64,000 nt of DNA from Acidimicrobiales bacterium (GTDB lineage: Bacteria; Actinomycetota; Acidimicrobiia; Acidimicrobiales; Palsa-688): NCBI GenBank assembly GCA_036378675.1, contig DASUWA010000024.1, positions 1 through 64,000 on the forward strand, read 5' to 3'. The position numbers and the translations under genes were made by a program. Of the stretch, positions 43,662 to 52,963 are shown in pieces; position 1 is the stretch's first letter; each line of letters begins with the position of its first letter. The notes below the pieces were generated by a model. It was given only the letters and a program-made list of their open reading frames with translations. It did not search any database and was not told where the DNA came from.

Positions 43662-45215
43662 ATGGGGGATCAGCCAACCGGGGTCCAGGAGACCAGGGAA
43701 CTCGTGCTTCGGCGGATCTCGACGAGGAACCATCGGAACATCGTCCTGGCCAATGTCGTCGGTGCTGGGCTTGCTGCCATTTCCGGCGCGCTGACCAGTC
43801 AGCACATCAAGGGGCAAAGCGGGTTCGGCTTGGGCGATTTCATAACCCTGTGTGTCTACCTGGTCGCATCGCTCTTGGTCGGCTCGTGGTTCTTCCCGAG
43901 AATCGCCACGAAAGCGACCGAGTGGGTAATGGCCGGCCGGGGGCCGAACCCCGCCGAACAGCGTCGCACCCTGAACCTCCCAGTCATGTACGCAGCGTTC
44001 TCACTGGTTGGCTGGCTAGGTGCCGCGGCGCTCTGGGCCGGGATAACCGCGGTAGGCCACCCGTGGGGCGCGGTCGTTCGAGTCACGGCTTCGATACTTC
44101 TCGGAGGGTTCACAACGAGCGCTCTCATCTATCTGCTCGCCGAATCTGCTTTTCGGCCCTTGGTGCGGCTTACGCTTGCGACGCGAGTTCCCGAGCGGAC
44201 AATGGTTCCCGGTGTGCGGACCCGGCTGATTGCGTCCTGGGCGGTCGGTGCCGACGTCTTTCTGCTGATGATCGGTCTTACCTTCATCGGTCGCCCTGCC
44301 AGCGAGCCACCGAGTGCGGCAGCGATTTGGTTCATCGTGGGCGCCGGCCTTGCCTCGGGCACCCTCGTCGTTTACGTCGCTGCGCGTTCTCTTGCGCTGC
44401 CGATGCGCAACCTCCGGTCGGCGGTGAGTCAAGTGCAGCGTGGACAGCTCGACGTGACGGTGGACGTCGATGATGCAGGGGAGCTCGGTCTGTTGCAGGC
44501 CGGATTCAACCAGATGGTTTCGGGGCTGCGTGAGCGCAACGCTCTACAGGATCTCTTCGGACGTCACGTCGGTGACGAGGTGGCTCGGCAGGCGGTGGAG
44601 CGCGGGATATCACTTGGAGGGGAGCGGCGAGAAGTCGGAGTTCTATTCGTCGACATCCTCGGGTCGACGACGCTGTCGCTCCGTTACCCTCCCGATCAGG
44701 TTGTCAGCCTGCTGAACGAGTTCTTCGGAGCCATCATCAAGGTGGTGTCAGCCGAGGGCGGGTGGGTCAACAAGTTCGAGGGCGACGGCGCTCTTTGCGT
44801 GTTCGGCGCCCCGATCGCGATGGAGGATTGCGCGATGCGGGCGTTACGCGCCGCTCGGACGATCCGAAGGGAGCTTCTCACCCTCGCGGCGTTACACCCT
44901 GATCTCGACGCGGCCGTTGGCGTTTCCGCTGGGTCGGTAGTCGCCGGGAATGTGGGTGCCGAGCAGCGCTACGAGTACACGGTGATCGGAATTCCGGTGA
45001 ACGAAGCGTCCCGTCTGACCGACCAGGCGAAGCGACGATTCAGCAGAGTGCTCGCAAGCGAGGAAGCGATAGCGCGGTCGGGTCGCGAGTCGAAGGAGTG
45101 GATGGTCGCGGACGAGATCGAGCTCCGTGGCCTCGAGCAGAGGACGCTCGTTTACGAGCCGGCTGCAGAGGTGGCTGCGAGGCGAGAGGCGCCGGCGGTC
45201 GGCGACGCCCGGTAG
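43662..45215 (+). CDS. membrane class III adenylate/guanylate cyclase with HAMP domain
   Basis: 517 residues from ATG 43662. Six hydrophobic helices (about 30-245), a HAMP domain (about 240-292) and a cyclase domain, in the layout of mycobacterial Rv1318c-type cyclases. Metal Asp331 (LFVDILGST) and Asp375 (EGDGAL), Lys371 and the Asn447/Arg451 pair are present. The base-selecting position that is usually Asp in VIGDPVN is Ile444 (VIGIPVN), so nucleotide choice may be altered. Product is cAMP or another cyclic nucleotide. Confidence 0.9.
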   Translation: MGDQPTGVQETRELVLRRISTRNHRNIVLANVVGAGLAAISGALTSQHIKGQSGFGLGDFITLCVYLVASLLVGSWFFPRIATKATEWVMAGRGPNPAEQRRTLNLPVMYAAFSLVGWLGAAALWAGITAVGHPWGAVVRVTASILLGGFTTSALIYLLAESAFRPLVRLTLATRVPERTMVPGVRTRLIASWAVGADVFLLMIGLTFIGRPASEPPSAAAIWFIVGAGLASGTLVVYVAARSLALPMRNLRSAVSQVQRGQLDVTVDVDDAGELGLLQAGFNQMVSGLRERNALQDLFGRHVGDEVARQAVERGISLGGERREVGVLFVDILGSTTLSLRYPPDQVVSLLNEFFGAIIKVVSAEGGWVNKFEGDGALCVFGAPIAMEDCAMRALRAARTIRRELLTLAALHPDLDAAVGVSAGSVVAGNVGAEQRYEYTVIGIPVNEASRLTDQAKRRFSRVLASEEAIARSGRESKEWMVADEIELRGLEQRTLVYEPAAEVAARREAPAVGDAR

Positions 45216-45227
45216 TCCAGCGCGACG

Positions 45228-46028
45228 TTGATAGTCGAGGTCGACGATCCGGCCGACCCTCGGCTCGACTTGTACCGCAATCTCCGTGACGTGGAGCTGA
45301 GACGGTCACTCGAGGCCGATCATGGTGTCTTCGTCGTCGAGGGATTGCGAACCGTCCGTGTGCTGCTCGAGTCTCAATGGCCGGTGCTCTCGCTCTTGCT
45401 GACGCCGAGCCGCCTCAGTTCGGCCACTGACGTGTTGGAGCAGGCGGAAGACCGTGGCGTGCATGCGTACATTGCGGGTTCGGAGGTCTTCGACGAGATA
45501 GCCGGATTTCGCGTGCACCGAGGCGTCCTCGCACTGGCCGAGCGGCTGCCAACGAGACAACCCAGCGAGATCTTCGAAGGCTGTGACGCTGTCGTGGTGG
45601 TCGAGGGTGTCAACGACCACGAGAACCTGGGCGCAATCTTCCGCAACGCGGCTGCGCTCGGTGCCGGAGCGGTATTCCTTGACCCGACTTGTTGCGATCC
45701 CCTTTACCGTCGGTCTGTGCGCGTGTCGCTCGGGCACGTGCTGAGGGTTCCGTTCACTCGGATTGTCCCATGGCCTGCCGGGTTGTCCGAGCTTGCGGGA
45801 CACGGGTTTTCGATCGTGGCGCTCGATCCGCGTTCGCCTCACACGGTTGGTTCGATGAGCCCTCCCGAGAAGATCGCTGTCATCGTCGGAGCCGAGGGCC
45901 ACGGGTTGAGCCAGGCTGCCCGGCTTTCGGCGTCGTGCAGCGTGCGGATACCGATGGCCCCGGGGGTCGACTCCCTGAATGTGGCCACAGCTCTCGCGAT
46001 CGCCCTCGACAGGCTGGTTCGCCGCTGA
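45228..46028 (+). CDS. TrmH/SpoU family RNA 2'-O-methyltransferase
   Basis: 266 residues from TTG 45228. N-terminal substrate-binding domain (VFVVEGLRTVRVLLES) and a SPOUT knot: VVEGVNDHENLGAIFRNAAALGA, IVGAEGHGLS, IPMAPGVDSLNVATALAIAL. It methylates a ribose in rRNA or tRNA; the site cannot be predicted. It ends 3 bp from the stop codon of the convergent polyprenyl synthase gene. Confidence 0.92.
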   Translation: MIVEVDDPADPRLDLYRNLRDVELRRSLEADHGVFVVEGLRTVRVLLESQWPVLSLLLTPSRLSSATDVLEQAEDRGVHAYIAGSEVFDEIAGFRVHRGVLALAERLPTRQPSEIFEGCDAVVVVEGVNDHENLGAIFRNAAALGAGAVFLDPTCCDPLYRRSVRVSLGHVLRVPFTRIVPWPAGLSELAGHGFSIVALDPRSPHTVGSMSPPEKIAVIVGAEGHGLSQAARLSASCSVRIPMAPGVDSLNVATALAIALDRLVRR

Positions 46029-46031
46029 CCG

Positions 46032-47069
46032 CTAGCGCTCCCGCTCCACCATGAACTGCACCAGCTCGCCGAGGAACCGACGCGCAGGCGTCTCGGGAAG
46101 CCCTGCGAATGCTGCGTCCATCGCGGCCCGGGCGCTACTCGCGACGCCTCTTGCGAACTCACCGGCGAAGCTGATGCTCCCGTAGGCCACCATGAGGTCG
46201 AAGACCTTCCCGACCTCTGAAGGACGACGCAGCGACGACGGCCGGCCCAGGTAGTCGCGTAGCCATCCGAAGTCCGAAGCGTCGGCAGCGGCGAGGAGGT
46301 GGATGAGGATTAGCGTCCGCTTACCTTCTCTAAGGTCGCCGAATCGCTCCTTGCCGTACAGAGCTTCGTCGCCCGTGAGGTTGAGAATGTCGTCGCGGAT
46401 TTGGAAGGCGGCACCAAGGTGGAACCCGCACGCGATCATCGGCTCGAGGTTCGCAGCGCCACGCGATCCGATCAGAGCCCCTACCCGCAACGGTAAGACG
46501 GTGGTGTACCAGCAGGTCTTCTTCATGACCAGATCGAGGTAGTCGTCCGGAGTGAGATCGAGCCGTGCGTCACGCAACCACCCCAGTTCGAGGGCCTGCC
46601 CTGCGACCGTCTGCCGGCTCATGAAATCGAACTCGGTCATCACCTGGTGTGCCAGCCGGGCACCCATGCGGTCGATGTTGTTTCGGAGCGTTCCCATGGC
46701 GTACAGCGCGAGTGCGTCGCCGGCGTTGATGGCAAGAGGGGTGCCGTAGATCCGGTGGAGGGTCGGCTTGCCCCTGCGGAGAACGCTCCCGTCCTCGATG
46801 TCGTCGTGCACCAGGAACGCGTTGTGAAGAAGCTCGATCGCGACCGCGGACGGGAGAGCGTCGTCGAGGGCCCCACCGAACGCTTCGGCCGTTGCAAGGC
46901 ACATGCTCGGCCGCAGCGCCTTGCCGGTTCGCGACGGGTACTCGGACAAAAGAGGGCCCAGGTACGCGGAAGTCGCCATCGGCTCCAGTTCGCTCCGGAT
47001 GGCCTCCGAGACGGTCGCCCCGTAACGGGACAAGCTCTCGATGACCGAAGCGGCCCGGGCGGCGATCAT
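46032..47069 (-). CDS. polyprenyl diphosphate synthase (trans-isoprenyl)
   Basis: 345 residues from ATG 47069, which overlaps the previous stop (ATGA). Signatures: GKALRPS (49-55), first Asp-rich motif DDIED (89-93), GDALALYAMG, second Asp-rich motif DDILN (226-230) and GDLREGKRTL. All catalytic residues are present. It condenses isopentenyl diphosphate with allylic diphosphates. Product chain length is not predicted. Last gene of the five-gene operon, where it should supply a prenyl substrate or product for the FAD enzyme (inference). Confidence 0.92.
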   Translation of the reverse strand: MIAARAASVIESLSRYGATVSEAIRSELEPMATSAYLGPLLSEYPSRTGKALRPSMCLATAEAFGGALDDALPSAVAIELLHNAFLVHDDIEDGSVLRRGKPTLHRIYGTPLAINAGDALALYAMGTLRNNIDRMGARLAHQVMTEFDFMSRQTVAGQALELGWLRDARLDLTPDDYLDLVMKKTCWYTTVLPLRVGALIGSRGAANLEPMIACGFHLGAAFQIRDDILNLTGDEALYGKERFGDLREGKRTLILIHLLAAADASDFGWLRDYLGRPSSLRRPSEVGKVFDLMVAYGSISFAGEFARGVASSARAAMDAAFAGLPETPARRFLGELVQFMVERER

Positions 47070-47608
47070 CGTGCTTCCAAAACGGCGATGCACACGGGAA
47101 ACGAGGTATCCGGCAACCCTTCCACCAAGATCTGACCGTGGTACTTACCGGGGCGAGCGTCGTTGGGGACGGAAACGGTGACCAGGATGTCGAGGCTCGA
47201 GTCGGCTTCGATCGCCGTGACGGTCGAGGGGGTGAAGACGATCGCTGAGGGATCGAGCGTGTGGCCGTCGTGGGTCAGAAGCGGCGGTGCCCAAAGGCGC
47301 AACCTCGGACTGGCCTGGGCGGTCGGGTTGTGCAGCCAGATCTGGCGGTTGCTCCGCCGTCCTGGTTCCGTATCGGGAAGGGTGAAGTGGGCTCCATCAG
47401 CAGTCCGATCCACCAGACCGCCGTCCCCGAACAACAGAAACTCTGGGATCACTCCTGCGATGCCAACCCCGCTCTGAAAACGCTCGAACATCTCGGCGAA
47501 CCGGTTGACCACGACACGCGCCGAGTCGAAGCCGAACTCCTGCACCTGTGAGATCAATCCCAACTTTCCGCCGGGACGTTCGACCCGTGCGTCCGGGCCG
47601 CCGCTCAT
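47066..47608 (-). CDS. hypothetical protein with C-terminal Ig-like beta-sandwich
   Basis: 180 residues from ATG 47608, overlapping the FAD-enzyme stop (ATGA). The N-terminal half includes ISQVQEFGFDSARVVVNRFAEMFERF. The C-terminal half from about 95 looks like an Ig/fibronectin-type sandwich (RQIWLHNPTAQASPRLRLWAP ... VPNDARPGKYHGQILVEGL). There is no signal peptide. The final strand motif PGKYHGQILV resembles PGLYEGELTL at the end of the first gene of the operon, suggesting related accessory domains. Function unknown. Confidence 0.65.
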   Translation of the reverse strand: MSGGPDARVERPGGKLGLISQVQEFGFDSARVVVNRFAEMFERFQSGVGIAGVIPEFLLFGDGGLVDRTADGAHFTLPDTEPGRRSNRQIWLHNPTAQASPRLRLWAPPLLTHDGHTLDPSAIVFTPSTVTAIEADSSLDILVTVSVPNDARPGKYHGQILVEGLPDTSFPVCIAVLEAR

Positions 47609-49689
47609 CTGCACGTTGCCCGCTCGGTGACCGCAGCCGCAGCGAGCTTCCCCGACATCGTCGCGGCTTCCAGGCAGCCGGCGTTGAGGCCGCAATCGGT
47701 CCAGTCGCCGGTGACCAGCAGGTTGTCAAAGCCCGTGGCATTGGGAGCCATCCGAAAGCTATCTGTTCCCGGCAGCGACTGAACGTACAGATCCGAGGGA
47801 TCGACGTTCGCCTTCCAGAACTGGCTCGTGAGCCGGCCCGCTCCATCCCCGTCGCATAGGAGATCCCATCGGAACCCTTTTGGCCCCACGGCTCGCGGCC
47901 AAAGGACCTTCACCTCGCGGTCGAGGAACTCCCGGGTTCGGGCGAGAACGGCGTCCGACGCGGACACCTGGGATCGCGGCGGCTCTGGGCTGAGGGGGCT
48001 GCAGAAGTATGCGATCGACTTCGGGCGTTCGGCATCGGGCCAGTCCTCGAACTCCAGCAGATGCGACATGGAAGCCCACGTGTCGAACGGTTCGGTGAAC
48101 CCGCTGACGATGTCGCCCGGATTGCCCGGCCACCCGAGTTCCCGCTCGTCGGCCTTGAGCCACAACTGGAATGCTTGAGTCGCCACCGTCCCCACCCCGC
48201 TGACCATCGACCGCCACGCGGGCGATTCTTCGATCAACTCCCCGCAGACGTACGGCACCATCCCGAGCGAAATACCAAAAACGACCTGGTCGAAGTCCTC
48301 GCCCGCCCGGAGAACCACCTTCCCGGAATCTCGACGGGGAGACCAGTACGACTCCAGATCCAGGTCCTCGATCCACTCTGGTCGAACGACCTGCCCTTTC
48401 AATGGCTCAGCCGGCCAGCACGGGAGGCCGTTGACCTCGGCCAGCGGCGAATAGACCCCGGTAGACGAAGCTGGCTCAGCCTGGAGGCCCATTTCAATGG
48501 CCTGGACGGAGCGACGGTCGGTGCTGAGGCGAACCGAATCAACCCGGTGGAAGAACCTGAAGTCCACACCTCGGTTGAACAGAACCTGATAGAGCGGTGC
48601 GAACACGATCTCACCCATCCCGGCGCGCATCTTCCAGAAGGGTCCGCCCGAGTAGCCAAGAAGCATGCGGGTGGCCAACTGAAGTCCGAGACCGGCGCTG
48701 AACCGGGGACGGGACGGATCACCTTGTTCGTAGGCGAAGGTCAGGTCGTACATCCCGCGAAGTAGAGGCGAGGAGAGGGCTTCCGGATCAATACCGTGAC
48801 CCGAGAGCCACTCCCGATAGTCGAGATGGTCGATCGATCGATAATCCTCGTTTGCTTCGAGCAAACCGTCGCCGAAGATTCCCACCAGGTTGGCGGTGAC
48901 GATCTCGACGAGGTGAAGCGTCCGCCGTGATATCGCGTTCGAGTTCACCGCGCCTCTGAGGCCCACCCGGAGATCCTCGAGCATCCTCGGCAGCCCACCG
49001 TCAGGGCTCCCAGAGACGAGGTTGCCCACCGATGTAAGCCTTCGGGCCATGCTGAACGGAATGACCAGGCCGAGAACGGCTGCTCCCCTCACGAGCGCGT
49101 CGATATCGCCAAGCTGCTCGGTCTTTCCTCCCTCCGGGAGCGGCGAGGCGCTCAGGTAGATCCGGTCGCGGGTTCGACTCGGTCGCGCCGGGGCCAACGA
49201 GCGTAAGAAGTCGGCAAGCAGTTGCAGAGATCGTCGGGCGATCTCAGCGGGGCTCGCCGGCCACGAGCTCGTATTGCCGGGCGTGCCGGGCATGCCGGGT
49301 GTGGCCGAGAAACGGGCCATCCACGGGACCCATCTGCCGTCGTGCAAGTCGGCGACGCCGACTCGATTGGCGGGTGACACCGCGTCGTCCCACGATCGGA
49401 TCGGGCAGCGGGGGTCGGTCACCGCGCGATCCAGCTCGTCGTAGCAGCGGCGCATCAGCTCGAAGGTGTGGTCGTAGTACCCGAGGAGGACGTGAAGGCC
49501 GTGCTCCTCGATCCGTCCGTTGGCACCTCGGCTGCTTGCGCCCTTGCCGCCGAGACGCCACCCGCGCTGGTAGACGGTGATTCGCTGGAACCGGTCCCGC
49601 CACCGTCCTTCGGAAAGCTCGAATGCGGCTGTCAGCGCCGCCATCCCACCTCCGAGGATGGCGACGGAGGGCCGCCCCGACGCGTCCAC
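47605..49689 (-). CDS. large FAD-dependent oxidoreductase (phytoene desaturase/amine oxidase-like)
   Basis: 694 residues from GTG 49689, placed directly after the TAA of the preceding gene. N-terminal Rossmann ADP-binding motif ILGGGMAALTAAFELSE (11-27), then a YQRGWRLGGKGASSRG flavin-contact segment and EEHGLHVLLGYYD. The C-terminal FAD motif is NLLVTGDWTDCGLNAGCLEAA. These match the carotenoid/squalene desaturase-like amine-oxidase superfamily, but the protein is longer than typical desaturases (about 500). With the prenyl synthase in the operon, the substrate is probably an isoprenoid (inference). Confidence 0.85.
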   Translation of the reverse strand: MDASGRPSVAILGGGMAALTAAFELSEGRWRDRFQRITVYQRGWRLGGKGASSRGANGRIEEHGLHVLLGYYDHTFELMRRCYDELDRAVTDPRCPIRSWDDAVSPANRVGVADLHDGRWVPWMARFSATPGMPGTPGNTSSWPASPAEIARRSLQLLADFLRSLAPARPSRTRDRIYLSASPLPEGGKTEQLGDIDALVRGAAVLGLVIPFSMARRLTSVGNLVSGSPDGGLPRMLEDLRVGLRGAVNSNAISRRTLHLVEIVTANLVGIFGDGLLEANEDYRSIDHLDYREWLSGHGIDPEALSSPLLRGMYDLTFAYEQGDPSRPRFSAGLGLQLATRMLLGYSGGPFWKMRAGMGEIVFAPLYQVLFNRGVDFRFFHRVDSVRLSTDRRSVQAIEMGLQAEPASSTGVYSPLAEVNGLPCWPAEPLKGQVVRPEWIEDLDLESYWSPRRDSGKVVLRAGEDFDQVVFGISLGMVPYVCGELIEESPAWRSMVSGVGTVATQAFQLWLKADERELGWPGNPGDIVSGFTEPFDTWASMSHLLEFEDWPDAERPKSIAYFCSPLSPEPPRSQVSASDAVLARTREFLDREVKVLWPRAVGPKGFRWDLLCDGDGAGRLTSQFWKANVDPSDLYVQSLPGTDSFRMAPNATGFDNLLVTGDWTDCGLNAGCLEAATMSGKLAAAAVTERATCR

Positions 49690-52600
49690 TTAAGAGCCGA
49701 GCAGGGCTCGAGCTTCCGCCAACTCTCGGCTGGTCGACGATGGCGTCATCAAGTCAGCGGTCGTGCGCAAGAGTTCCGGCCAGTCCGCAGGGCGCGATCG
49801 CCCGGGGAGGTGAGCGATCTGGTTGGCGGCTCGCAGGGCGAGCAGGAGGGAACCTTGCTTCTTACCAAGATCAACGGCAGCCCGCAGATCGGCGATCACC
49901 TCGTCGGTCCGGTCGGGGAACGCCTGTGCCACCAGCTCGGCGCGCAAGATCAGAAGGTAGGGCTCGTGTACCCGCTCGCCAGACTTCTCGACTCTGTCGA
50001 ATCCTTCGTCAACCTCGTCGAGGGCTCGCTTCAGGTCACCTCGAGCAGCGTGGTTGCGCGCGGCGATCCAATGAAAGCCTGCTCTGAACGCCGCGTGCCC
50101 GACCATGTCCATGGCGGCTTCCCATCCTGCCAACTCATCCTCTGATGCTCCGGTGTCACCGTCCGGAACGAGGACGTACTGGTATCCGATCGCTCGGAAG
50201 TAATCGAATCGGTGCAGGTCCGCGATTTCGACTGTTCGACGGCCTAGCGCTCGCGCGCCAGCGTTGTCTCCCATGATCATGCGCAGCCACGACAGATAGG
50301 TGGTGACGAAAGCAAGGCTGAACGGTCCGCGTGGAAATCCGACGCTTTCAGCCACCGATATGGCCCGCTCCTCCCATGCCGCGCTTTCGAGAGGGTTTCC
50401 TTCGAGGCCATAGACGCACGCAAGTGCCACCGCAGACACTGCGATCGGATCGTTTGGCAGCGGCCACACGGGTGAAACCCTGACCCCTTCGGGCCTGCTC
50501 ATGTATCCCTCCCAGGCCTCCAAAAGCAGCCGCTTCGCGTCGGCAAGCTCGCCCGCGTAAAGACAGTTGTAGCCGATGCACGACTTGATCTCCGGCGCGA
50601 ACCAGGAGACCTCTGGCGAGTCGACCGAATTGCTCAACGGAGCCAGGAACCATGTCGCCATCCCGAGCTCGCCGCGGACGAACATGTAGCTCCAGATGCC
50701 CACCTGCGCCGGGATGATCGCAGCGTTGTTGCTGTGCCTACGGCAGATTGCTTCGGCGCAGTGGAAGTCGTCGTAGACCTCCTGGTAGCCATAGCCGAAC
50801 AGCGAGCTGACGCTCATGCTGCGGAGCAGCCGGATGTTCAACTCGGTGAGATCACGCTCGTCGCCCCCCGGGGTTGACAGAAGGAGTTCGAGCGCCCGGT
50901 CCAGCAGCCGCCTCGCCTCGGTGTGGCTTGCCTCGGCCTGCGCGGCGAGCGCCGCCGAGATGTAGCCCGGGATGCTCCGCGCGTGATCACCGGCAAGGTC
51001 GTAGTGATGGGCGACGATCGCCAAGTCGCCCGGACCAACAGCCCTGGGCTCGAGCAGGCGAGCTATGCGGCCGTGACGGTCGCGCCTTGCGTCGAGGACC
51101 TGGGTTTCGTAGGCGGCGTCCCGCAGGAGGACATGGCGAAACTGGTAACTGGCGTGCCGGGCGTCACCGACCGGCTCGATTATCCCGGCAGCGTGCAGTT
51201 GCGAAAGGGCGTCGGAGACTGGAGCCTCAGCGAGTTCTCTGAGCGCTCCTTCTTCGAAGACGGGCCCGAGCGTCGCCGCCAGCTGCGCTGTCCGAAGATC
51301 AATTCCGGGAGCACGCAGGCGAGCGGCGAGGAGTTCCTGTAACCGGACGGGGACCGTCTCGCCTGATGTGCTCCGCAACGCGCTGCGTACGAGCTCCTGA
51401 ACGAACAGAGGGACACCCTGTGCACGGTCGACGATCATTCGGCGCTGATCGTCGCTGAGCTCGTGGCCCTGGGTCATCTCGTCGATCAGTTCCTCTGACT
51501 TGTCTGCGGAGAGAGCGCCGAGCTCGACGTCGGCGGCCAGGGCGGACCATGGTGCGATCAGCTGCTCGCGGCTGGTGGCGACGACGAGGACGCCGGGTGA
51601 GGATTCCTTGGCAAGCAGCCCCATGAGCTCGACGGTCGTCGGGTCGGCCCAGTGAAGATCTTCGACCACCAGCAGGGTCGGGTTGGCCTTTGCGAAACGG
51701 GTTAGCCAGTTCACGAGCGCCGCGAGGGTCTCGGCGCGCAACGCGATGGGGTCAACCTCGAGACGTGATCTCTCCTCCGCCATCTGAATCCCGAGGAGCG
51801 GCATGAGCAACGGGAGGAATTCATAGGTTCCCATACCAACCGCGCTGATGCGCCGCTCGACCGCGGCGATGCGTTCCTCCTCCGGTTGCTCCGGATAGAG
51901 ACCGAGGCGATACTCGAGCATTCGAGACATCGGCCACAGCGCGACGTTGGTGTGGTACGGCGAACAGTATGCGCGAAGGACCGTGCCACCCTCGCCCGCG
52001 ACTCGCGTGCAGAAATCGGCGACCAGCCGTGACTTTCCGATACCCGCCTGGCCCCGGACGATGACGGCAGGGGTTGCAGGCCCTCGGTCGTCGCGCGCGG
52101 CGGCGAGCACCCCGCGCCAGTGGCTCGACAGCTCGTCGAGCGGGGCATCCCGGCCGATCAGGGTCGCTTGCAGGGGTGTTCCGTCATCGAGGCGGCCCGC
52201 GTCGAATGAGCGCAGGACGCGGTAGACCTCGACGGGCCGAGAGATCCCTTTGAGATTGCGCATACCCAACGGGGAAAGCTCGAAGTACTCCTCGACCAGT
52301 TGCTTCGTGGCGTCGCTTATGACCACGGTGTCCGGTTGGGCCTCTGCCTGGAGCCGTGAGGTCATGTTGGCGACCAGACCGAAGATCGAGGGCGATCCCA
52401 ACGGGCCCGGCGTGCGGCCGGCCACCACGACGGTCCCGGTGTGTATGCCAACCCGGACGGACGCCTCGATCCCATAGCGTCGCCGCAGCTCCGGTTCAAC
52501 GGACGCCATCCGCTCCACCAGGCCGAGCCCGGCGAGGACGGCTCGCCTAGCGTCGTCTTCGAACACCGCTGGATAGCCAAAGCACGCCACGACTCCGTCG

Positions 52601-52959
52601 CCCACGAACTGCAGTACGCAACCTCCCAACCCCTCGATCGCCTCGGTAACCGCCTGGCGGTACACGCGAAAAAGGTCGCGGACGATTTCGGGCTCCCGGA
52701 CGTCCGCTAGATCTGTCGAGCGAACGAGGTCCGAAAAGAGCATGGTCACAAAGGCGCGCTGACCCTCGGCAAGGGATTCCTCCGCGCGCACACGCTCGAG
52801 GAGCCCTTTTGCGCGGTCGTTCGCCGGCGCAACTTCGAGAACATCCGAACAGATGTCGCGTACCCGCTCCCAATCCCCGGATGACGCAGCTGTTTCGGCT
52901 GAGGAGAGGAGACGCTCGACTAGTCGACCTAGCCGGTCCTCGGCTCTCTCATCATCCAT
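49690..52959 (-). CDS. adenylate/guanylate cyclase-AAA/STAND ATPase regulatory protein
   Basis: ATG 52959 (ribosome-binding site GGAAGGA) gives 1089 residues; a longer frame to 53001 overlaps the upstream gene. Residues about 1-60 are helical. A class III cyclase domain follows: metal Asp77 (LFSDLVRST), Asp121 (VGDGVV) and ANMTSRLQ with the Asn/Arg pair; the base-selecting Asp is Leu. A STAND-type ATPase comes next: Walker A GQAGIGKS (about 305-312) and Walker B LLVVEDLHWADP. The rest (about 600-1089) is helical and TPR-like. Such proteins are large signal integrators. It is the second gene of the operon. Confidence 0.88.
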   Translation of the reverse strand: MDDERAEDRLGRLVERLLSSAETAASSGDWERVRDICSDVLEVAPANDRAKGLLERVRAEESLAEGQRAFVTMLFSDLVRSTDLADVREPEIVRDLFRVYRQAVTEAIEGLGGCVLQFVGDGVVACFGYPAVFEDDARRAVLAGLGLVERMASVEPELRRRYGIEASVRVGIHTGTVVVAGRTPGPLGSPSIFGLVANMTSRLQAEAQPDTVVISDATKQLVEEYFELSPLGMRNLKGISRPVEVYRVLRSFDAGRLDDGTPLQATLIGRDAPLDELSSHWRGVLAAARDDRGPATPAVIVRGQAGIGKSRLVADFCTRVAGEGGTVLRAYCSPYHTNVALWPMSRMLEYRLGLYPEQPEEERIAAVERRISAVGMGTYEFLPLLMPLLGIQMAEERSRLEVDPIALRAETLAALVNWLTRFAKANPTLLVVEDLHWADPTTVELMGLLAKESSPGVLVVATSREQLIAPWSALAADVELGALSADKSEELIDEMTQGHELSDDQRRMIVDRAQGVPLFVQELVRSALRSTSGETVPVRLQELLAARLRAPGIDLRTAQLAATLGPVFEEGALRELAEAPVSDALSQLHAAGIIEPVGDARHASYQFRHVLLRDAAYETQVLDARRDRHGRIARLLEPRAVGPGDLAIVAHHYDLAGDHARSIPGYISAALAAQAEASHTEARRLLDRALELLLSTPGGDERDLTELNIRLLRSMSVSSLFGYGYQEVYDDFHCAEAICRRHSNNAAIIPAQVGIWSYMFVRGELGMATWFLAPLSNSVDSPEVSWFAPEIKSCIGYNCLYAGELADAKRLLLEAWEGYMSRPEGVRVSPVWPLPNDPIAVSAVALACVYGLEGNPLESAAWEERAISVAESVGFPRGPFSLAFVTTYLSWLRMIMGDNAGARALGRRTVEIADLHRFDYFRAIGYQYVLVPDGDTGASEDELAGWEAAMDMVGHAAFRAGFHWIAARNHAARGDLKRALDEVDEGFDRVEKSGERVHEPYLLILRAELVAQAFPDRTDEVIADLRAAVDLGKKQGSLLLALRAANQIAHLPGRSRPADWPELLRTTADLMTPSSTSRELAEARALLGS

Positions 52960-52963
52960 GCGG

